Shown here: one piece after another, positions 1-9,403 of the stretch
How the letters are laid out: each line of letters starts with the position of its first letter
How positions within the stretch are numbered: position 1 is the first letter of the stretch
Source: Afifella pfennigii DSM 17143
Lineage (GTDB): Bacteria; Pseudomonadota; Alphaproteobacteria; Rhizobiales; Afifellaceae
Assembly (NCBI RefSeq): GCF_000688515.1
Contig: NZ_JHZK01000024.1
Coordinates: 1 to 58,923 of the forward strand
Direction: 5' to 3'
DNA length: 58,923 nt
The notes under the pieces: model-generated
The model's input: only the letters and a program-made list of their open reading frames with translations
Databases searched by the model: none
Told to the model about the DNA's origin: nothing
Position numbers and translations under genes: made by a program

Positions 1-309
1 GAGATCGCCGACCTCTACAAAAGGCGCTGGGCCATCGAGCTGTTCTTCCGGTGGGTCAAGCAGACGCTCAAGATCAGGCATTTTCTCGGGCGCGGCGAGA
101 ACGCCGTGCGCATCCAGATCGCCGTGGCGCTCATCGCCTTCCTCATCCTGCGCCTCGCCCAGGCCGCCCAGAACGCCATTCAAAGCCCGCTCGCCTTCGC
201 CAGGCTCGTGCGCGCCAACCTCATGCACAAAAAGCGCATCGACCGCCTGATCGAGCCACCCCCAGAGCCGTCCAAGGACCCCAACCAAATGCTCCTGCAA
301 TGGGCGTGA
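1..309 (+). CDS. IS4-family transposase, C-terminal fragment
   Basis: The reading frame is open from base 1 to a TGA at 307-309 (about 102 residues), so the gene begins outside the window. It starts with a match to the IS4-family C-terminal signature Y-(2)-R-(3)-E-(6)-K: Tyr6, Arg9, Glu13 and Lys20 of the visible part. The Glu would be the third member of the DDE catalytic triad. A hydrophobic stretch rich in Ala, Ile and Leu follows. Only the catalytic tail is visible, so it cannot be told whether the element is intact to the left. The inverted repeat at its right end was not identified with certainty. Confidence 0.8.
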   Translation, partial: EIADLYKRRWAIELFFRWVKQTLKIRHFLGRGENAVRIQIAVALIAFLILRLAQAAQNAIQSPLAFARLVRANLMHKKRIDRLIEPPPEPSKDPNQMLLQWA

Positions 310-327
310 AATTAAACCGGACAGCCG

Positions 328-482
328 TGGGTCTGACCCGGCCATGACGACGAAACGGGTTCAGCGCTCATATTCCTCGCGCCAGCCTTTGCCCCCTCCC
401 TTTCGTCCTCACCGGGCCTGACCCGGCCGTTTTTCCGCCTCGGCCTTTGTTGTCGCCACGGCCGGGCTTGATCCGGCCATCC
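328..482. repeat. Dispersed GGCCGG-type intergenic palindromes
   Basis: The 264-base gap between the transposase fragment and tag contains GGGTCTGACCCGGCCATGAC (about 333-352) and a second palindrome, GGCCGG-N7-CCGGCC, at 460-478. The first sequence recurs at 50241-50260 inside a longer perfect palindrome. Similar GGCCGGG..CCCGGCC palindromes are common between genes in Hyphomicrobiales. No open frame in this gap looks like a gene. Confidence 0.55.
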
Positions 483-573
483 ATGCCTCGGCGCCTGCGC
501 TGACGCCCGTCGCTTATTGTCGGTGGCGAGGCCCGGTGGCGAGGGGAGGGGCCTCGTGCCGCGCCGTCCTTCT

Positions 574-1227
574 CTATCCCGGCCTTTTGAACGTCGCGCG
601 AGCCTTCTCCACCTCCTGGCGCTGCGGGCAGCCCTCGAAATGGTCGTTGACGAGGCCCATCGCCTGCATGAAGGCGTAGCAGGTGGTGGGCCCGACGAAG
701 GACCAGCAGCGCGCCTTCAGCGCCTTGGAAAGCGCCGTCGATTCGTCCGTCTTGGCGAGCGCTGCGAGGCTGGCGTGGTCGCATCTTTCCGGGCGCCGGT
801 GCGCCGGCGGCTCGAAACGCCAGATGAAGGCGGCGAGCGAGCCCGCTTCCCTTTGCAGCTCCAGGGCGCGGGCGGCGTTGTTGATCGCCGAGACGATCTT
901 GCCGCGATGGCGGATGATGCCGGCATCGGCAAGGAGCCGTTCCACCTCCGCCTCGCCGAAGCGCGCCACCGTCGCCATATCGAAGCCGGCGAAGGCGCGG
1001 CGGAAATTCTCCCGTTTCTTCAGGACGGTCAGCCAGGAGAGCCCGGACTGGAAGCCCTCCAGGCAGAGCTTTTCGAACAGCTTCGTATCGTCGGCGCTCG
1101 GCCGTCCCCATTCTTCGTCGTGATAGGCCTCGTAGAGGGCCTCGCCGAGGCACCAGGCGCAGCGCGGCTCTCCGTCGGCGCCGAGGCCGAGGCCGGGCGC
1201 CATGGTCTCAGCCACATAAGCTTCCAT
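574..1227 (-). CDS. tag: 3-methyladenine DNA glycosylase I
   Basis: Removes 3-methyladenine from alkylated DNA, the first step of base excision repair in the cytoplasm. The 217-residue product has the family N-terminus (RCAWC ... AYHDEEWGRP), a helix-hairpin-helix-like core with LSWLTVLKKRENFR, and the C-terminal H-x3-C pair (DHFEGC). The first Cys, the early His and this H/C pair correspond to the structural zinc site of Tag. The length is normal for the family. I chose ATG 1227 because GGAG lies about 12 bases upstream; an in-frame ATG at 1203 is the alternative. It stands alone on the minus strand. Confidence 0.9.
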   Translation of the reverse strand: MEAYVAETMAPGLGLGADGEPRCAWCLGEALYEAYHDEEWGRPSADDTKLFEKLCLEGFQSGLSWLTVLKKRENFRRAFAGFDMATVARFGEAEVERLLADAGIIRHRGKIVSAINNAARALELQREAGSLAAFIWRFEPPAHRRPERCDHASLAALAKTDESTALSKALKARCWSFVGPTTCYAFMQAMGLVNDHFEGCPQRQEVEKARATFKRPG

Positions 1228-1306
1228 GTCTTTCCGCTCCGCTTGAATCGCTCCGGCCGGACGATAAGCTTGGCCCGGCTTGAAGGCGAGCCGGAGACGC
1301 CACGCC

Positions 1307-2023
1307 ATGCTGTTCCTGCGCGCCGGCGCGGCGCTTCTCTTTCTGGCGCTTGCCGCCGCCTTGCCGGGCGGCGCGGCCGCCGCCGCCCTCACCGACCGGC
1401 AGCTTGCCGACAGCTTCCGCAAGGCGGTGCTCGGGGCCGAATATGCGAGCTGGGGCTTCGACGCGCGGGTGGTGAAGAAATTCGCCGGCCCGGTGCGTGT
1501 CTTTGTCGACAATCGCTCGCGTTTCGACCGGCGCCAGGAGGTGCTTGCCTTCGTCGCCTCCCTGCCCGGCTCCATCGACGGGCTCACCATGGTGCTGGCA
1601 CGCGATGCGCGGCAGGCGAGTTTTCGCATTCATGTCGTCGACCGGGCGCAATACGCGCCGCTGGTGCGCGAAATCTACCGTCGGCCGGGTATGCGCGTGC
1701 CGGGGCGCTGCCTGGTGCGCGTCGTCAACGGGGCGCGCGGCATCGCCTATGCCGATGCGGTGATCGTTGCCGATGAGGGTGAGTTTCTCTTCCGCCGCTG
1801 CCTGGTGGAGGAGGTGCTGCAGGGGCTGGGCCCCCTCAACGACGATGCCAGCCTGCCGGATTCGGTGTTCAACGACACCTCGCGGCTGACCTCCTTCAGC
1901 CGCCACGACCGCCTCATCCTCAACATGCTCTACGATCCGCGCATCCGCCCGGGGATGGACCGGCAGCAAGTGGAAGAGGTGCTGCCGCAGGTCATCCGCG
2001 ACGTGCGCCGGCGCCTTCGCTGA
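1307..2023 (+). CDS. Exported DUF2927 protein
   Basis: The 238-residue product starts with a signal peptide (hydrophobic residues 3-25, Ala-rich cleavage region), so it is probably periplasmic. Its second half, with the motifs RCLVEEVLQGLGPLND, DSVFND, LTSF and HDRLILNMLYDPRI, matches the DUF2927 family, whose function is unknown. ATG 1307 was preferred over the in-frame TTG at 1280 because it puts the signal peptide at the N-terminus. The gene is divergent from tag with about 80 bases between them and is followed by an L,D-transpeptidase after 150 bases, which loosely suggests an envelope role. Confidence 0.8.
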   Translation: MLFLRAGAALLFLALAAALPGGAAAAALTDRQLADSFRKAVLGAEYASWGFDARVVKKFAGPVRVFVDNRSRFDRRQEVLAFVASLPGSIDGLTMVLARDARQASFRIHVVDRAQYAPLVREIYRRPGMRVPGRCLVRVVNGARGIAYADAVIVADEGEFLFRRCLVEEVLQGLGPLNDDASLPDSVFNDTSRLTSFSRHDRLILNMLYDPRIRPGMDRQQVEEVLPQVIRDVRRRLR

Positions 2024-2173
2024 AGCTTCAGCCTTTCTTTACCGTCTCTCTCAATCGGCGATTCACCGTAAATCGTATTGGCAAGGCTTCGTTTACCGGC
2101 ATTTCTGCGCCCGCCCGTAGCGTGAAGGCGTTCTAAGCGGAAACGCGACAATCCGCGATAATGGGTGACGGTA

Positions 2174-3178
2174 ATGCGCAGCTCGGTACGGTTGTTTTCT
2201 AAGGTTTTCGGGTTCGCGGCGATGCTCGCCGCTTCAGCTTCCCTTGCGCCGGCCTTGGCCGATCCCGTCGGCGCCGCCCGGCAGATCGTTCCCCTAAAGC
2301 CGCAGGCGGAGGCGCAGTGGCGCGGTCAGCTTCAGCGCCAGCCCGCCGCCGCCACCCAGCGCCGGGTCGCCACCACCGGCGCCCGCCAGCGGCAAATCCA
2401 GGAAAAGAAGGGGCTTCTGCAGGTTCTCTTCGAGCCGCAAGAGACGGCAAGGCCGCAGCGGCAGGTGCGCCAGCCGAGCCCTGCGCGCGGGGCCGCCATG
2501 TACGCCCAGCCGCAGGCGCGGCTTTACGAACAGCGCCGGCCGGGGCTCTACGCCGCCCCGGGCGCCTCTGCCGCGCCGCCGCGCAGCGCCCGCCCGCCCG
2601 CCAATGCCCGCTACCCGCGCCCCTTGCACCTGCAAAGGCAGGCCGCCCGCCGGGCTGCGCCGCAAGTGCAGGCCCCGCGCCCGGCTCAGCCCGCCACGAC
2701 GGTGCGTCCCGCACCGGTCTCGCCGCGTCAGTTCAACCCCGCCTTCCTGCCGACCATGGTGGATTATGCCAGCGACGAGCCGCCGGGGACGATCGTCATC
2801 GATACCGATGCCCGCTACCTCTATCTCGTCATGGAGGGCGGCAAGGCGAAGCGCTACGGCGTCGGCGTCGGCCGGCCGGGCTTCGAATGGGCTGGCACGC
2901 ATAAGGTGACGCGCAAGGCCGAATGGCCGGGCTGGACCCCGCCGGCGGAAATGAAGAAGCGCCAGCCGGGCCTGCCAGATTACATGGAAGGCGGTCCCAA
3001 CAACCCGCTCGGCGCGCGCGCCCTTTATCTCGGCTCCACGCTTTATCGCATCCACGGCTCCAACGAGCCCTGGACGATCGGCAGGGCCGTCTCCTCCGGC
3101 TGCATCCGCATGCGCAACGAGGATGTGAAGGATCTTTACGAGCGCGTCGGCGTCGGCACCAAGGTCATCGTTCTCTAG
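2174..3178 (+). CDS. L,D-transpeptidase (YkuD family) with long Ala/Pro/Gln/Arg-rich linker
   Basis: Periplasmic enzyme that makes 3-3 peptidoglycan crosslinks or attaches proteins to peptidoglycan. Residues 1-29 form a signal peptide. Residues about 30-190 are low-complexity and rich in Ala, Pro, Gln and Arg. The YkuD catalytic domain occupies about 195-334, with the catalytic motif IHGSNEPW ... SSGCIRM, where the Cys is the nucleophile. GTG 2165 is an alternative start; I prefer ATG 2174 because GGGTGA precedes it. A second YkuD gene begins 176 bases downstream and shares the same C-terminal domain, so the two are probably a tandem duplication. Confidence 0.88.
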   Translation: MRSSVRLFSKVFGFAAMLAASASLAPALADPVGAARQIVPLKPQAEAQWRGQLQRQPAAATQRRVATTGARQRQIQEKKGLLQVLFEPQETARPQRQVRQPSPARGAAMYAQPQARLYEQRRPGLYAAPGASAAPPRSARPPANARYPRPLHLQRQAARRAAPQVQAPRPAQPATTVRPAPVSPRQFNPAFLPTMVDYASDEPPGTIVIDTDARYLYLVMEGGKAKRYGVGVGRPGFEWAGTHKVTRKAEWPGWTPPAEMKKRQPGLPDYMEGGPNNPLGARALYLGSTLYRIHGSNEPWTIGRAVSSGCIRMRNEDVKDLYERVGVGTKVIVL

Positions 3179-3194
3179 CGAGGACCACCAGGCT

Positions 3195-3217
3195 GGCGCC
3201 GGCCCAAGCCCGGCGCC
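3195..3217 (+). terminator. GC-rich hairpin after first L,D-transpeptidase
   Basis: A perfect 8-bp stem (GGCGCCGG/CCGGCGCC) with a 7-base loop starts 16 bases after the stop codon. There is no U-tract, so factor-independent termination is uncertain. More GGCGCC repeats follow to about 3250. Confidence 0.35.
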
Positions 3218-3354
3218 GCCACGGGCCCGGCGCCGCCCGGGGCCTGGCGCCTGCCCGGCATGGTCGCGCGAAGCTGTGCGCGACGGCGGCGACTTGCCGT
3301 CTTGGCAGCCTGTTCCTAGAAATATAGCAAGAACTGAGGAATGGGAGCCTGGCC

Positions 3355-3969
3355 ATGCAACGAACGCTTCGCATCAGCCTTGCGGTTCTGGCGGGCTTCC
3401 TGATCTTCACTTGCACCGACGCCGCCCGGGCGCTCACCTTCTTCGATCCGGTGAGCGGCACCTTCGTCTCCGTCGATCAGCGTTATTCGACCAGCCGGCG
3501 CGTGCCGCAGAAATACGGCCGGCAGACCGTGCGCTATACCGGCGGCGAGAAGCCGGGCACGGTCATCATCGATACCAGGGCGAAGTTCCTCTACTACGTG
3601 CTGCCCGGCAGGCGGGCGGTGCGCTACGGCGTCGGCGTCGGGCGCGAGGGCTTCGGCTGGAGCGGCGAGGTGCATGTCGGGCGCAAGAGCGAATGGCCGC
3701 GCTGGATCCCGCCCAAGGAGATGATCGCCCGCGAGCCGCGGCTGAAGCAATATGCCGGCGGCATGCCGGGCGGGCCCAGCAACCCGCTCGGCGCGCGCGC
3801 GCTCTATCTCTTCGACGGCGGCCGCGACACGCTCTACCGCATCCACGGCACCAACGAGCCCTGGACGATCGGCCTCAACGTCTCCTCCGGCTGCATCCGC
3901 CTCGTCAACGACGACATCATCGACCTTTACGGCCGGGTCGGCATCGGCACCAAGGTGATCGTGCTGTAG
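3355..3969 (+). CDS. L,D-transpeptidase (YkuD family), short paralogue
   Basis: A 204-residue periplasmic enzyme of the same family as the gene just upstream. It has a signal peptide (1-24), no low-complexity linker, and a YkuD domain from about 60 to the end. The catalytic motif is IHGTNEPW ... SSGCIRL. Several blocks are nearly identical to the paralogue (GTVIID, RYGVGVGR, SNPLGARALYL, GTKVIVL at the C-terminus). A GGGAG about 12 bases before the ATG supports the start. The two paralogues may act on different acceptor peptides or anchor different outer-membrane proteins; this is inference. Confidence 0.9.
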   Translation: MQRTLRISLAVLAGFLIFTCTDAARALTFFDPVSGTFVSVDQRYSTSRRVPQKYGRQTVRYTGGEKPGTVIIDTRAKFLYYVLPGRRAVRYGVGVGREGFGWSGEVHVGRKSEWPRWIPPKEMIAREPRLKQYAGGMPGGPSNPLGARALYLFDGGRDTLYRIHGTNEPWTIGLNVSSGCIRLVNDDIIDLYGRVGIGTKVIVL

Positions 3970-4121
3970 CGATAGGGCGGCGCTTCCTGCCGCCTGGCGC
4001 GCAGGCGCAAAGGCAATGCAACTCCTGCGCGGTAACCATTTGCCAATCGATTGCCGCTAGCACTGGGGCTGAAGCCGTCGATCCGTGCTGAGGATCGGCC
4101 GCGCAACCGGGCCGCTTAATC

Positions 4122-4484
4122 ATGGCCGAGACGACCGCACCCGACGACAAGCGCGCCATCGCCGCCGAGCTGCAGGGCAGGCTGATGGTGGGGCTCGCCG
4201 TGATGGTGGGACTGACGCTCCTCATCGCGCTCGCCATGGCATTCGGCCCCGGCGCCAACCGCGCCCTGGAGGAAGTCGCCGCCGCCCAAGGAAAGCCGCG
4301 GGCGGCCGGCGAGGCGGCCGAATCCGCGCCGCCGGCAGCGATGGCCGACACGGCCCGAGACGGGGCGCAAACCCGCGCCATCGAAGAAGGCGAGGCAAGG
4401 CGGGAGCCGGAAGTGTCCGCGCCCGCCATCGCCCCCGAATACCGCACCATTCTCTACGATGCGCGGCTGCGGCCGGCGCTCTAG
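4122..4484 (+). CDS. Small single-pass membrane protein, unknown function
   Basis: A 120-residue frame with one clear transmembrane helix at about residues 22-43 and a soluble tail rich in Ala, Glu and Pro. No family was recognised. No strong ribosome-binding site is visible before ATG 4122. Its stop codon overlaps the stop of the zinc-ribbon frame on the other strand. The amphipathic N-terminus plus one helix looks like a real small membrane protein, but high-GC DNA gives many spurious frames, so confidence is moderate. Confidence 0.5.
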   Translation: MAETTAPDDKRAIAAELQGRLMVGLAVMVGLTLLIALAMAFGPGANRALEEVAAAQGKPRAAGEAAESAPPAAMADTARDGAQTRAIEEGEARREPEVSAPAIAPEYRTILYDARLRPAL

Positions 4485-4675
4485 GCTCTAGGAAGTGTCT
4501 TCGACGAAGCCGCCGGACCGGCTTGCGCGCCGCGCATGCCGGGGCGGCGTTCGGGCGAGGGCGGCTCGGCAAGGGCCATATCGACCGGCGTGAGGCACCA
4601 CAGGCAGCGGATCGCCGCGCGCGGCACGCTGCGGCTGCAATGGTCACAATAGGAGGTTCTGAAACGGGCGGACAA
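4481..4675 (-). CDS. Possible small zinc-ribbon protein
   Basis: A 64-residue frame with CDHC near residue 10 and CLWC near residue 24, spaced as in a zinc ribbon. The rest is Pro/Arg-rich. It would start at TTG 4675, preceded by GGGGAG about 9 bases upstream. It overlaps the end of the plus-strand membrane protein gene by 4 bases, tail to tail. No family is assigned; the two CxxC pairs and the ribosome-binding site are the only support. Confidence 0.4.
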   Translation of the reverse strand: MSARFRTSYCDHCSRSVPRAAIRCLWCLTPVDMALAEPPSPERRPGMRGAQAGPAASSKTLPRA

Positions 4676-4966
4676 AGCTGAAGGCTCCCCAAGCGCGCGC
4701 GGCGGGCGCTGAAGCGAAAACGACAGGGTTCGATGGCGACAGGAGAGACCCGGAACGGGGAGCGGTCGGGCCTCTATCGGATGGCCGCAACCTCGTTCCG
4801 GGCGAAGACATCTGTCTTTCGGGGTCGCCCGATCGTGCGTTTGTGAGGAGCCTTCGACATGCTTCTGAGATGGGCGTCGATTGGGGCCTTTTCAAGGGAA
4901 AGCGGGGCCGGCTCGCGGTGAGCGCCCGCCTGGCCGCCTTTCGCCGGCATGCGCCTTGATGGCACG
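4676..4966. other. Intergenic region without recognised gene
   Basis: About 290 bases between the putative zinc-ribbon gene and the groEL terminator. Frames here are short, Arg/Pro/Ser-rich and lack homology signs. I see no RNA gene or clear promoter. Confidence 0.5.
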
Positions 4967-5000
4967 AAAAAAAAAGGGCGGCCACGAGGGGCCGCCCTTT
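4967..5000 (-). terminator. Rho-independent terminator of groESL
   Basis: Read on the minus strand, a perfect 8-bp stem GGGCGGCC/GGCCGCCC with a 6-base loop is followed by a run of nine T. It lies 25 bases past the groEL stop codon, a textbook intrinsic terminator. Confidence 0.9.
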
Positions 5001-5024
5001 CTCGTCTCGATGCTCTGGACCGGC

Positions 5025-6680
<1,656 letters not shown>

Positions 6681-6713
6681 TTAGCTCTAGATACGAAAAA
6701 GCGAAGGCGCGGG

Positions 6714-7025
6714 TTACGCGGCCTTCGCCATGGAATCACCCTCGATGACGCCCATAATGTCGGACTCCTTCATGATCAGGAGATCCTCGCCATCGATCTT
6801 CACTTCCGTGCCCGACCACTTGCCGAACAGGATCCGGTCGCCGACCTTGACGTCGAGCGGCTGCACCTGACCGCTATCGTCGCGGGCGCCGGGGCCGACG
6901 GCGACAACCTCGCCTTCCTGCGGCTTTTCCTTGGCGGTGTCGGGGATGATGATGCCACCCTTGGTCTTCTCTTCCGACTCAAGGCGGCGGACCACAACGC
7001 GGTCATGCAGAGGGCGGAACTTCAT
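6714..7025 (-). CDS. groES: Co-chaperonin GroES (10 kDa subunit)
   Basis: Heptameric lid of the GroEL chamber. The 103-residue product starts [14 protein letters not shown], has the mobile-loop region [16 protein letters not shown], and ends near [15 protein letters not shown]. An upstream in-frame start would add 14 unrelated residues, so the conserved MKFRPL start at 7025 was chosen. It is the first gene of the groESL operon and lies 60 bases downstream of the CIRCE element. Confidence 0.97.
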   Translation of the reverse strand: MKFRPLHDRVVVRRLESEEKTKGGIIIPDTAKEKPQEGEVVAVGPGARDDSGQVQPLDVKVGDRILFGKWSGTEVKIDGEDLLIMKESDIMGVIEGDSMAKAA

Positions 7026-7085
7026 GTCTTGTCCTCGCGTCCTTAATCGCGGGCGCGGCGCGCCCAATGATGGGAATAAGAGCTG

Positions 7086-7112
7086 TTAGCACTCCTAAAG
7101 GGTGAGTGCTAA
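7086..7112 (-). promoter_or_regulatory. CIRCE operator (HrcA site) of groESL
   Basis: TTAGCACTC-N9-GAGTGCTAA matches the CIRCE consensus at every position. It lies just downstream of the -10 element and upstream of groES on the minus strand, the usual place for HrcA repression relieved by heat shock. Confidence 0.97.
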
Positions 7113-7121
7113 CGCGCCGCG

Positions 7122-7150
7122 GAGATAGGTTCTGCCCGTCGACGTGTCAA
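7122..7150 (-). promoter_or_regulatory. groESL promoter
   Basis: On the minus strand TTGACA (7150-7145) and TATCTC (7127-7122) are separated by 17 bases, a near-consensus -35/-10 pair. The -10 is 9 bases before CIRCE, so transcription should start inside or next to the operator. The rest of the gap to wrbA (7151-7373) shows nothing I can name. Confidence 0.8.
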
Positions 7151-7373
7151 CTGGCCGCAAGCGCCTCACGGCAAAAAAACCGCAACCGGCATGGCGCCGG
7201 CTTCGCGCGGCATCGCGTGGGCTGCCCGGCGAGGGGCCGGGCGTGGCGGCGCAAGGGCTTGGACACAGCGTTCACCGCCCTGGCGGCCGGCGCCCCACCC
7301 CTTAGTTAGATGCCCTGGTTATCGGACGCGCCCATCGTTGCGCAACCCATTCACCCGTAAGGAGCTTTGAAGC

Positions 7374-7973
7374 ATGACGAAAATCCTCGTCCTCTACTAT
7401 TCCAGCTGGGGCCATGTGATGAAGATGGCCGAGGCGGTGGCCGAGGGCGCGAGCGGCGCCGGCGCCGACGTCACCATCAAGCGCGTCGCCGAGCTGGTGC
7501 CGAAGGACGTGGCGGAGAAGTCCGGCTACCTGCTCGACCAGCCCTATCCCGAGGCCGAGCCGGGCGAGCTTGCCCAATACGACGCCGTGATCGTCGGCAC
7601 GCCGACGCGCTTCGGCAATATGTGCGCGCAGATGAAGAACTTCTGGGATCAGACCGGCGCCCATTGGGCGTCCGGCGCGCTCGCCGGCAAGGTCGGCTCC
7701 GCCTTCACCTCCACGGGCAGCCAGCATGGCGGCCAAGAGACGACGCTGACCTCCACCCATAGCGTGCTCCTGCACCAGGGCTTCGTCGTCGTCGGCCTGC
7801 CCTATACCTTCACCGGCCAGACGCGGCTCGACGAGATCACCGGCGGCTCGCCCTATGGCGCGACGACGATCTCCGGCGGCGACGGCGCGCGCTGGCCGAG
7901 CGAGAACGAGCTGGATGGCGCCCGCTTCCAGGGCCGTCACGTGGCCGAGATCGCCGCCAAGCTCGCGGCCTAG
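7374..7973 (+). CDS. wrbA: NAD(P)H:quinone oxidoreductase, WrbA type
   Basis: FMN-dependent flavodoxin-like quinone reductase, thought to give two-electron reduction of quinones under oxidative stress. The 199-residue product has the flavodoxin start ([13 protein letters not shown]), the WrbA blocks [19 protein letters not shown] and [14 protein letters not shown], and [12 protein letters not shown]. The length is normal. AAGGAG precedes the start. It is a single gene followed by a large hairpin. Confidence 0.96.
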   Translation: MTKILVLYYSSWGHVMKMAEAVAEGASGAGADVTIKRVAELVPKDVAEKSGYLLDQPYPEAEPGELAQYDAVIVGTPTRFGNMCAQMKNFWDQTGAHWASGALAGKVGSAFTSTGSQHGGQETTLTSTHSVLLHQGFVVVGLPYTFTGQTRLDEITGGSPYGATTISGGDGARWPSENELDGARFQGRHVAEIAAKLAA

Positions 7974-7980
7974 CTCGGCG

Positions 7981-8020
7981 CCGCGGGCGGGCCGTCGCGC
8001 CTGGCGCGGCCGGCCCGCGG
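7981..8020 (+). terminator. Large GC hairpin after wrbA
   Basis: CCGCGGGCGGGCC pairs with GGCCGGCCCGCGG with one mismatch around a 14-base loop. It starts 8 bases after the wrbA stop. It lacks a T-run, so it may stabilise the 3' end rather than terminate. Confidence 0.45.
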
Positions 8021-8132
8021 AGAGCCGTCTTTGGCGCGCGCTTTCCCCCGCCGTGGCCGCTGCGTGGCAAGTTGCGGTGCGACTTTAGTTTGTTTGGCCC
8101 TGCCGCGTTGCACGCGCTAAGAAGTAACTCGC

Positions 8133-8498
8133 ATGACGATGCAGCAACGCAAGCGTACCACTTTGTCGCCTTTCGCCGGCACGGTCAGTGTCAGCCACGA
8201 CGAGACGCTTTTGGCCCGCTCATCGCGGGCCATGTTGCTGGAAGAGGAAGGTTACGAGCCGGTCTTCTACGTGCCGCGCCAGGATGTGCGCCTCGCCCAC
8301 ATGACGCGCTCCGACACCATCACCACCTCACCCTTCAAGGGCGTCGCCTGCTATTACTGCCTGCGCACGCAGGACGGCCGCCTCATTGGCGATGTCGCCT
8401 GGTCCTACGAAAATCCCTATCCTTCGGTCGGCTGCATCGCCGCGCATCTGGCGTTCGATCCGCGCAAGGTGAGGGTGGAAGCGAGCCCGCTCCGATAG
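8133..8498 (+). CDS. DUF427 domain protein
   Basis: A 121-residue soluble protein matching DUF427: VSVSHDETLLARS near the start, then a P..DV segment, SDTITTSPFKGVACYYC and AWSYENPYP in the middle, and HLAFDPRKV at the end. The biochemical role of the family is not established. It is monocistronic, between wrbA and a convergent exported protein gene. The start ATG is weakly supported by AAGAAG upstream. Confidence 0.85.
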   Translation: MTMQQRKRTTLSPFAGTVSVSHDETLLARSSRAMLLEEEGYEPVFYVPRQDVRLAHMTRSDTITTSPFKGVACYYCLRTQDGRLIGDVAWSYENPYPSVGCIAAHLAFDPRKVRVEASPLR

Positions 8499-8549
8499 CG
8501 TTTGGCGGAGGCGCCCGCCGGGGGGCCGGGCGCGGCCTCGTGCCGAGGT

Positions 8550-9272
8550 CTATTGGGGCTCGGCGGCTTCGCCGGCTTCCGGCTCGGGAGCCGCGATGTC
8601 GAAGGGCACGGAGAAGCTGCCGCTCTTGCCGGAATTGTCGTCGCGCAGCGTGAACTCGGCCGTGTAGGTGCCCGGGCTCAACTCGGGCATCTTGTAGGAC
8701 AGCACCAGGTTGAATTCGCGCCGCGGCATGGCGAGCGCGGTATCGACCACGAACATGTCCTCGCCCTCCACGATCACCTGGCCGGTCGGATTGCTGATGG
8801 CGAGGTCGGCATGCATGCGCACGCGGTGCTTGCCCTCCTGCCGCGCATAGGCGAAGCCGACCGGCTCCACATAGACCTGCATGGCCTCGCCGGGGCGATA
8901 GACGGCTTCGTTCTGCGGCTGGTAGTCGCCGAAACCGACGGCGGACTTGACCGCGAGCGCCTTGCGGAAGGCGAGCGGGCCTTCTTGCCACACCGTGTCG
9001 ACGGCGCCTTCCAGCGCCTGCAGCGCCCGCACCGTCTCGCCGGCCGCCAGCGCCGCCTCCGCCTTCTTGCCGGCGGTCTCAAGCTTTCCTTCCGCCGCGT
9101 GCAGCGGCGGCGCCCAGCCAAAGGCGAGGCCGGCCGCGAGCAGGAGGGTGAGCGCGCCGGCGTGGTCGCCGAACCGCCCGGTTGAGCCGCTCCTTGCTTT
9201 GCCCATCATCCGGCATGTCGTCAGACATGCCTTGCCTGCGCCGCGCGCGGCGGCCTGCTTAACCCTGCGCAT
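8550..9272 (-). CDS. Exported protein, unknown function
   Basis: A 240-residue product with an unusually long basic N-terminus followed by a hydrophobic helix at about 40-55, and then a soluble region. I read this as a signal anchor or long signal peptide, with the rest in the periplasm. The body (YRPGEAMQVYVEPVGF; a beta-rich C-terminal part with GTYTAEFTLRDDNSGK) looks like a beta-sandwich, but no named family was recognised. GGGAG six bases before ATG 9272 supports this start over the internal ATGs at 9209 and 9206. It lies downstream of the M16 peptidase pair, separated by a terminator-like hairpin. Confidence 0.75.
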   Translation of the reverse strand: MRRVKQAAARGAGKACLTTCRMMGKARSGSTGRFGDHAGALTLLLAAGLAFGWAPPLHAAEGKLETAGKKAEAALAAGETVRALQALEGAVDTVWQEGPLAFRKALAVKSAVGFGDYQPQNEAVYRPGEAMQVYVEPVGFAYARQEGKHRVRMHADLAISNPTGQVIVEGEDMFVVDTALAMPRREFNLVLSYKMPELSPGTYTAEFTLRDDNSGKSGSFSVPFDIAAPEPEAGEAAEPQ

Positions 9273-9336
9273 TTTGCGCTCCCGTTGCTCCCTGTCACAA
9301 GGGTTGCAGAGAGCTTTCGTCAGGGCAAGTCGCAGA

Positions 9337-9369
9337 AACGGCGCCGCCGGGCGGGCCGGCGGCGCCGTT
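9337..9369 (-). terminator. Terminator after the M16 peptidase operon
   Basis: A perfect 12-bp stem (AACGGCGCCGCC/GGCGGCGCCGTT) with a 9-base loop is followed on the minus strand by TTTC. It lies 35 bases past the stop of the second M16 gene. Confidence 0.65.
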
Positions 9370-9403
9370 GTGGTCTTGGGAAGCTGGTAAAGGCCTGCTG
9401 CGC

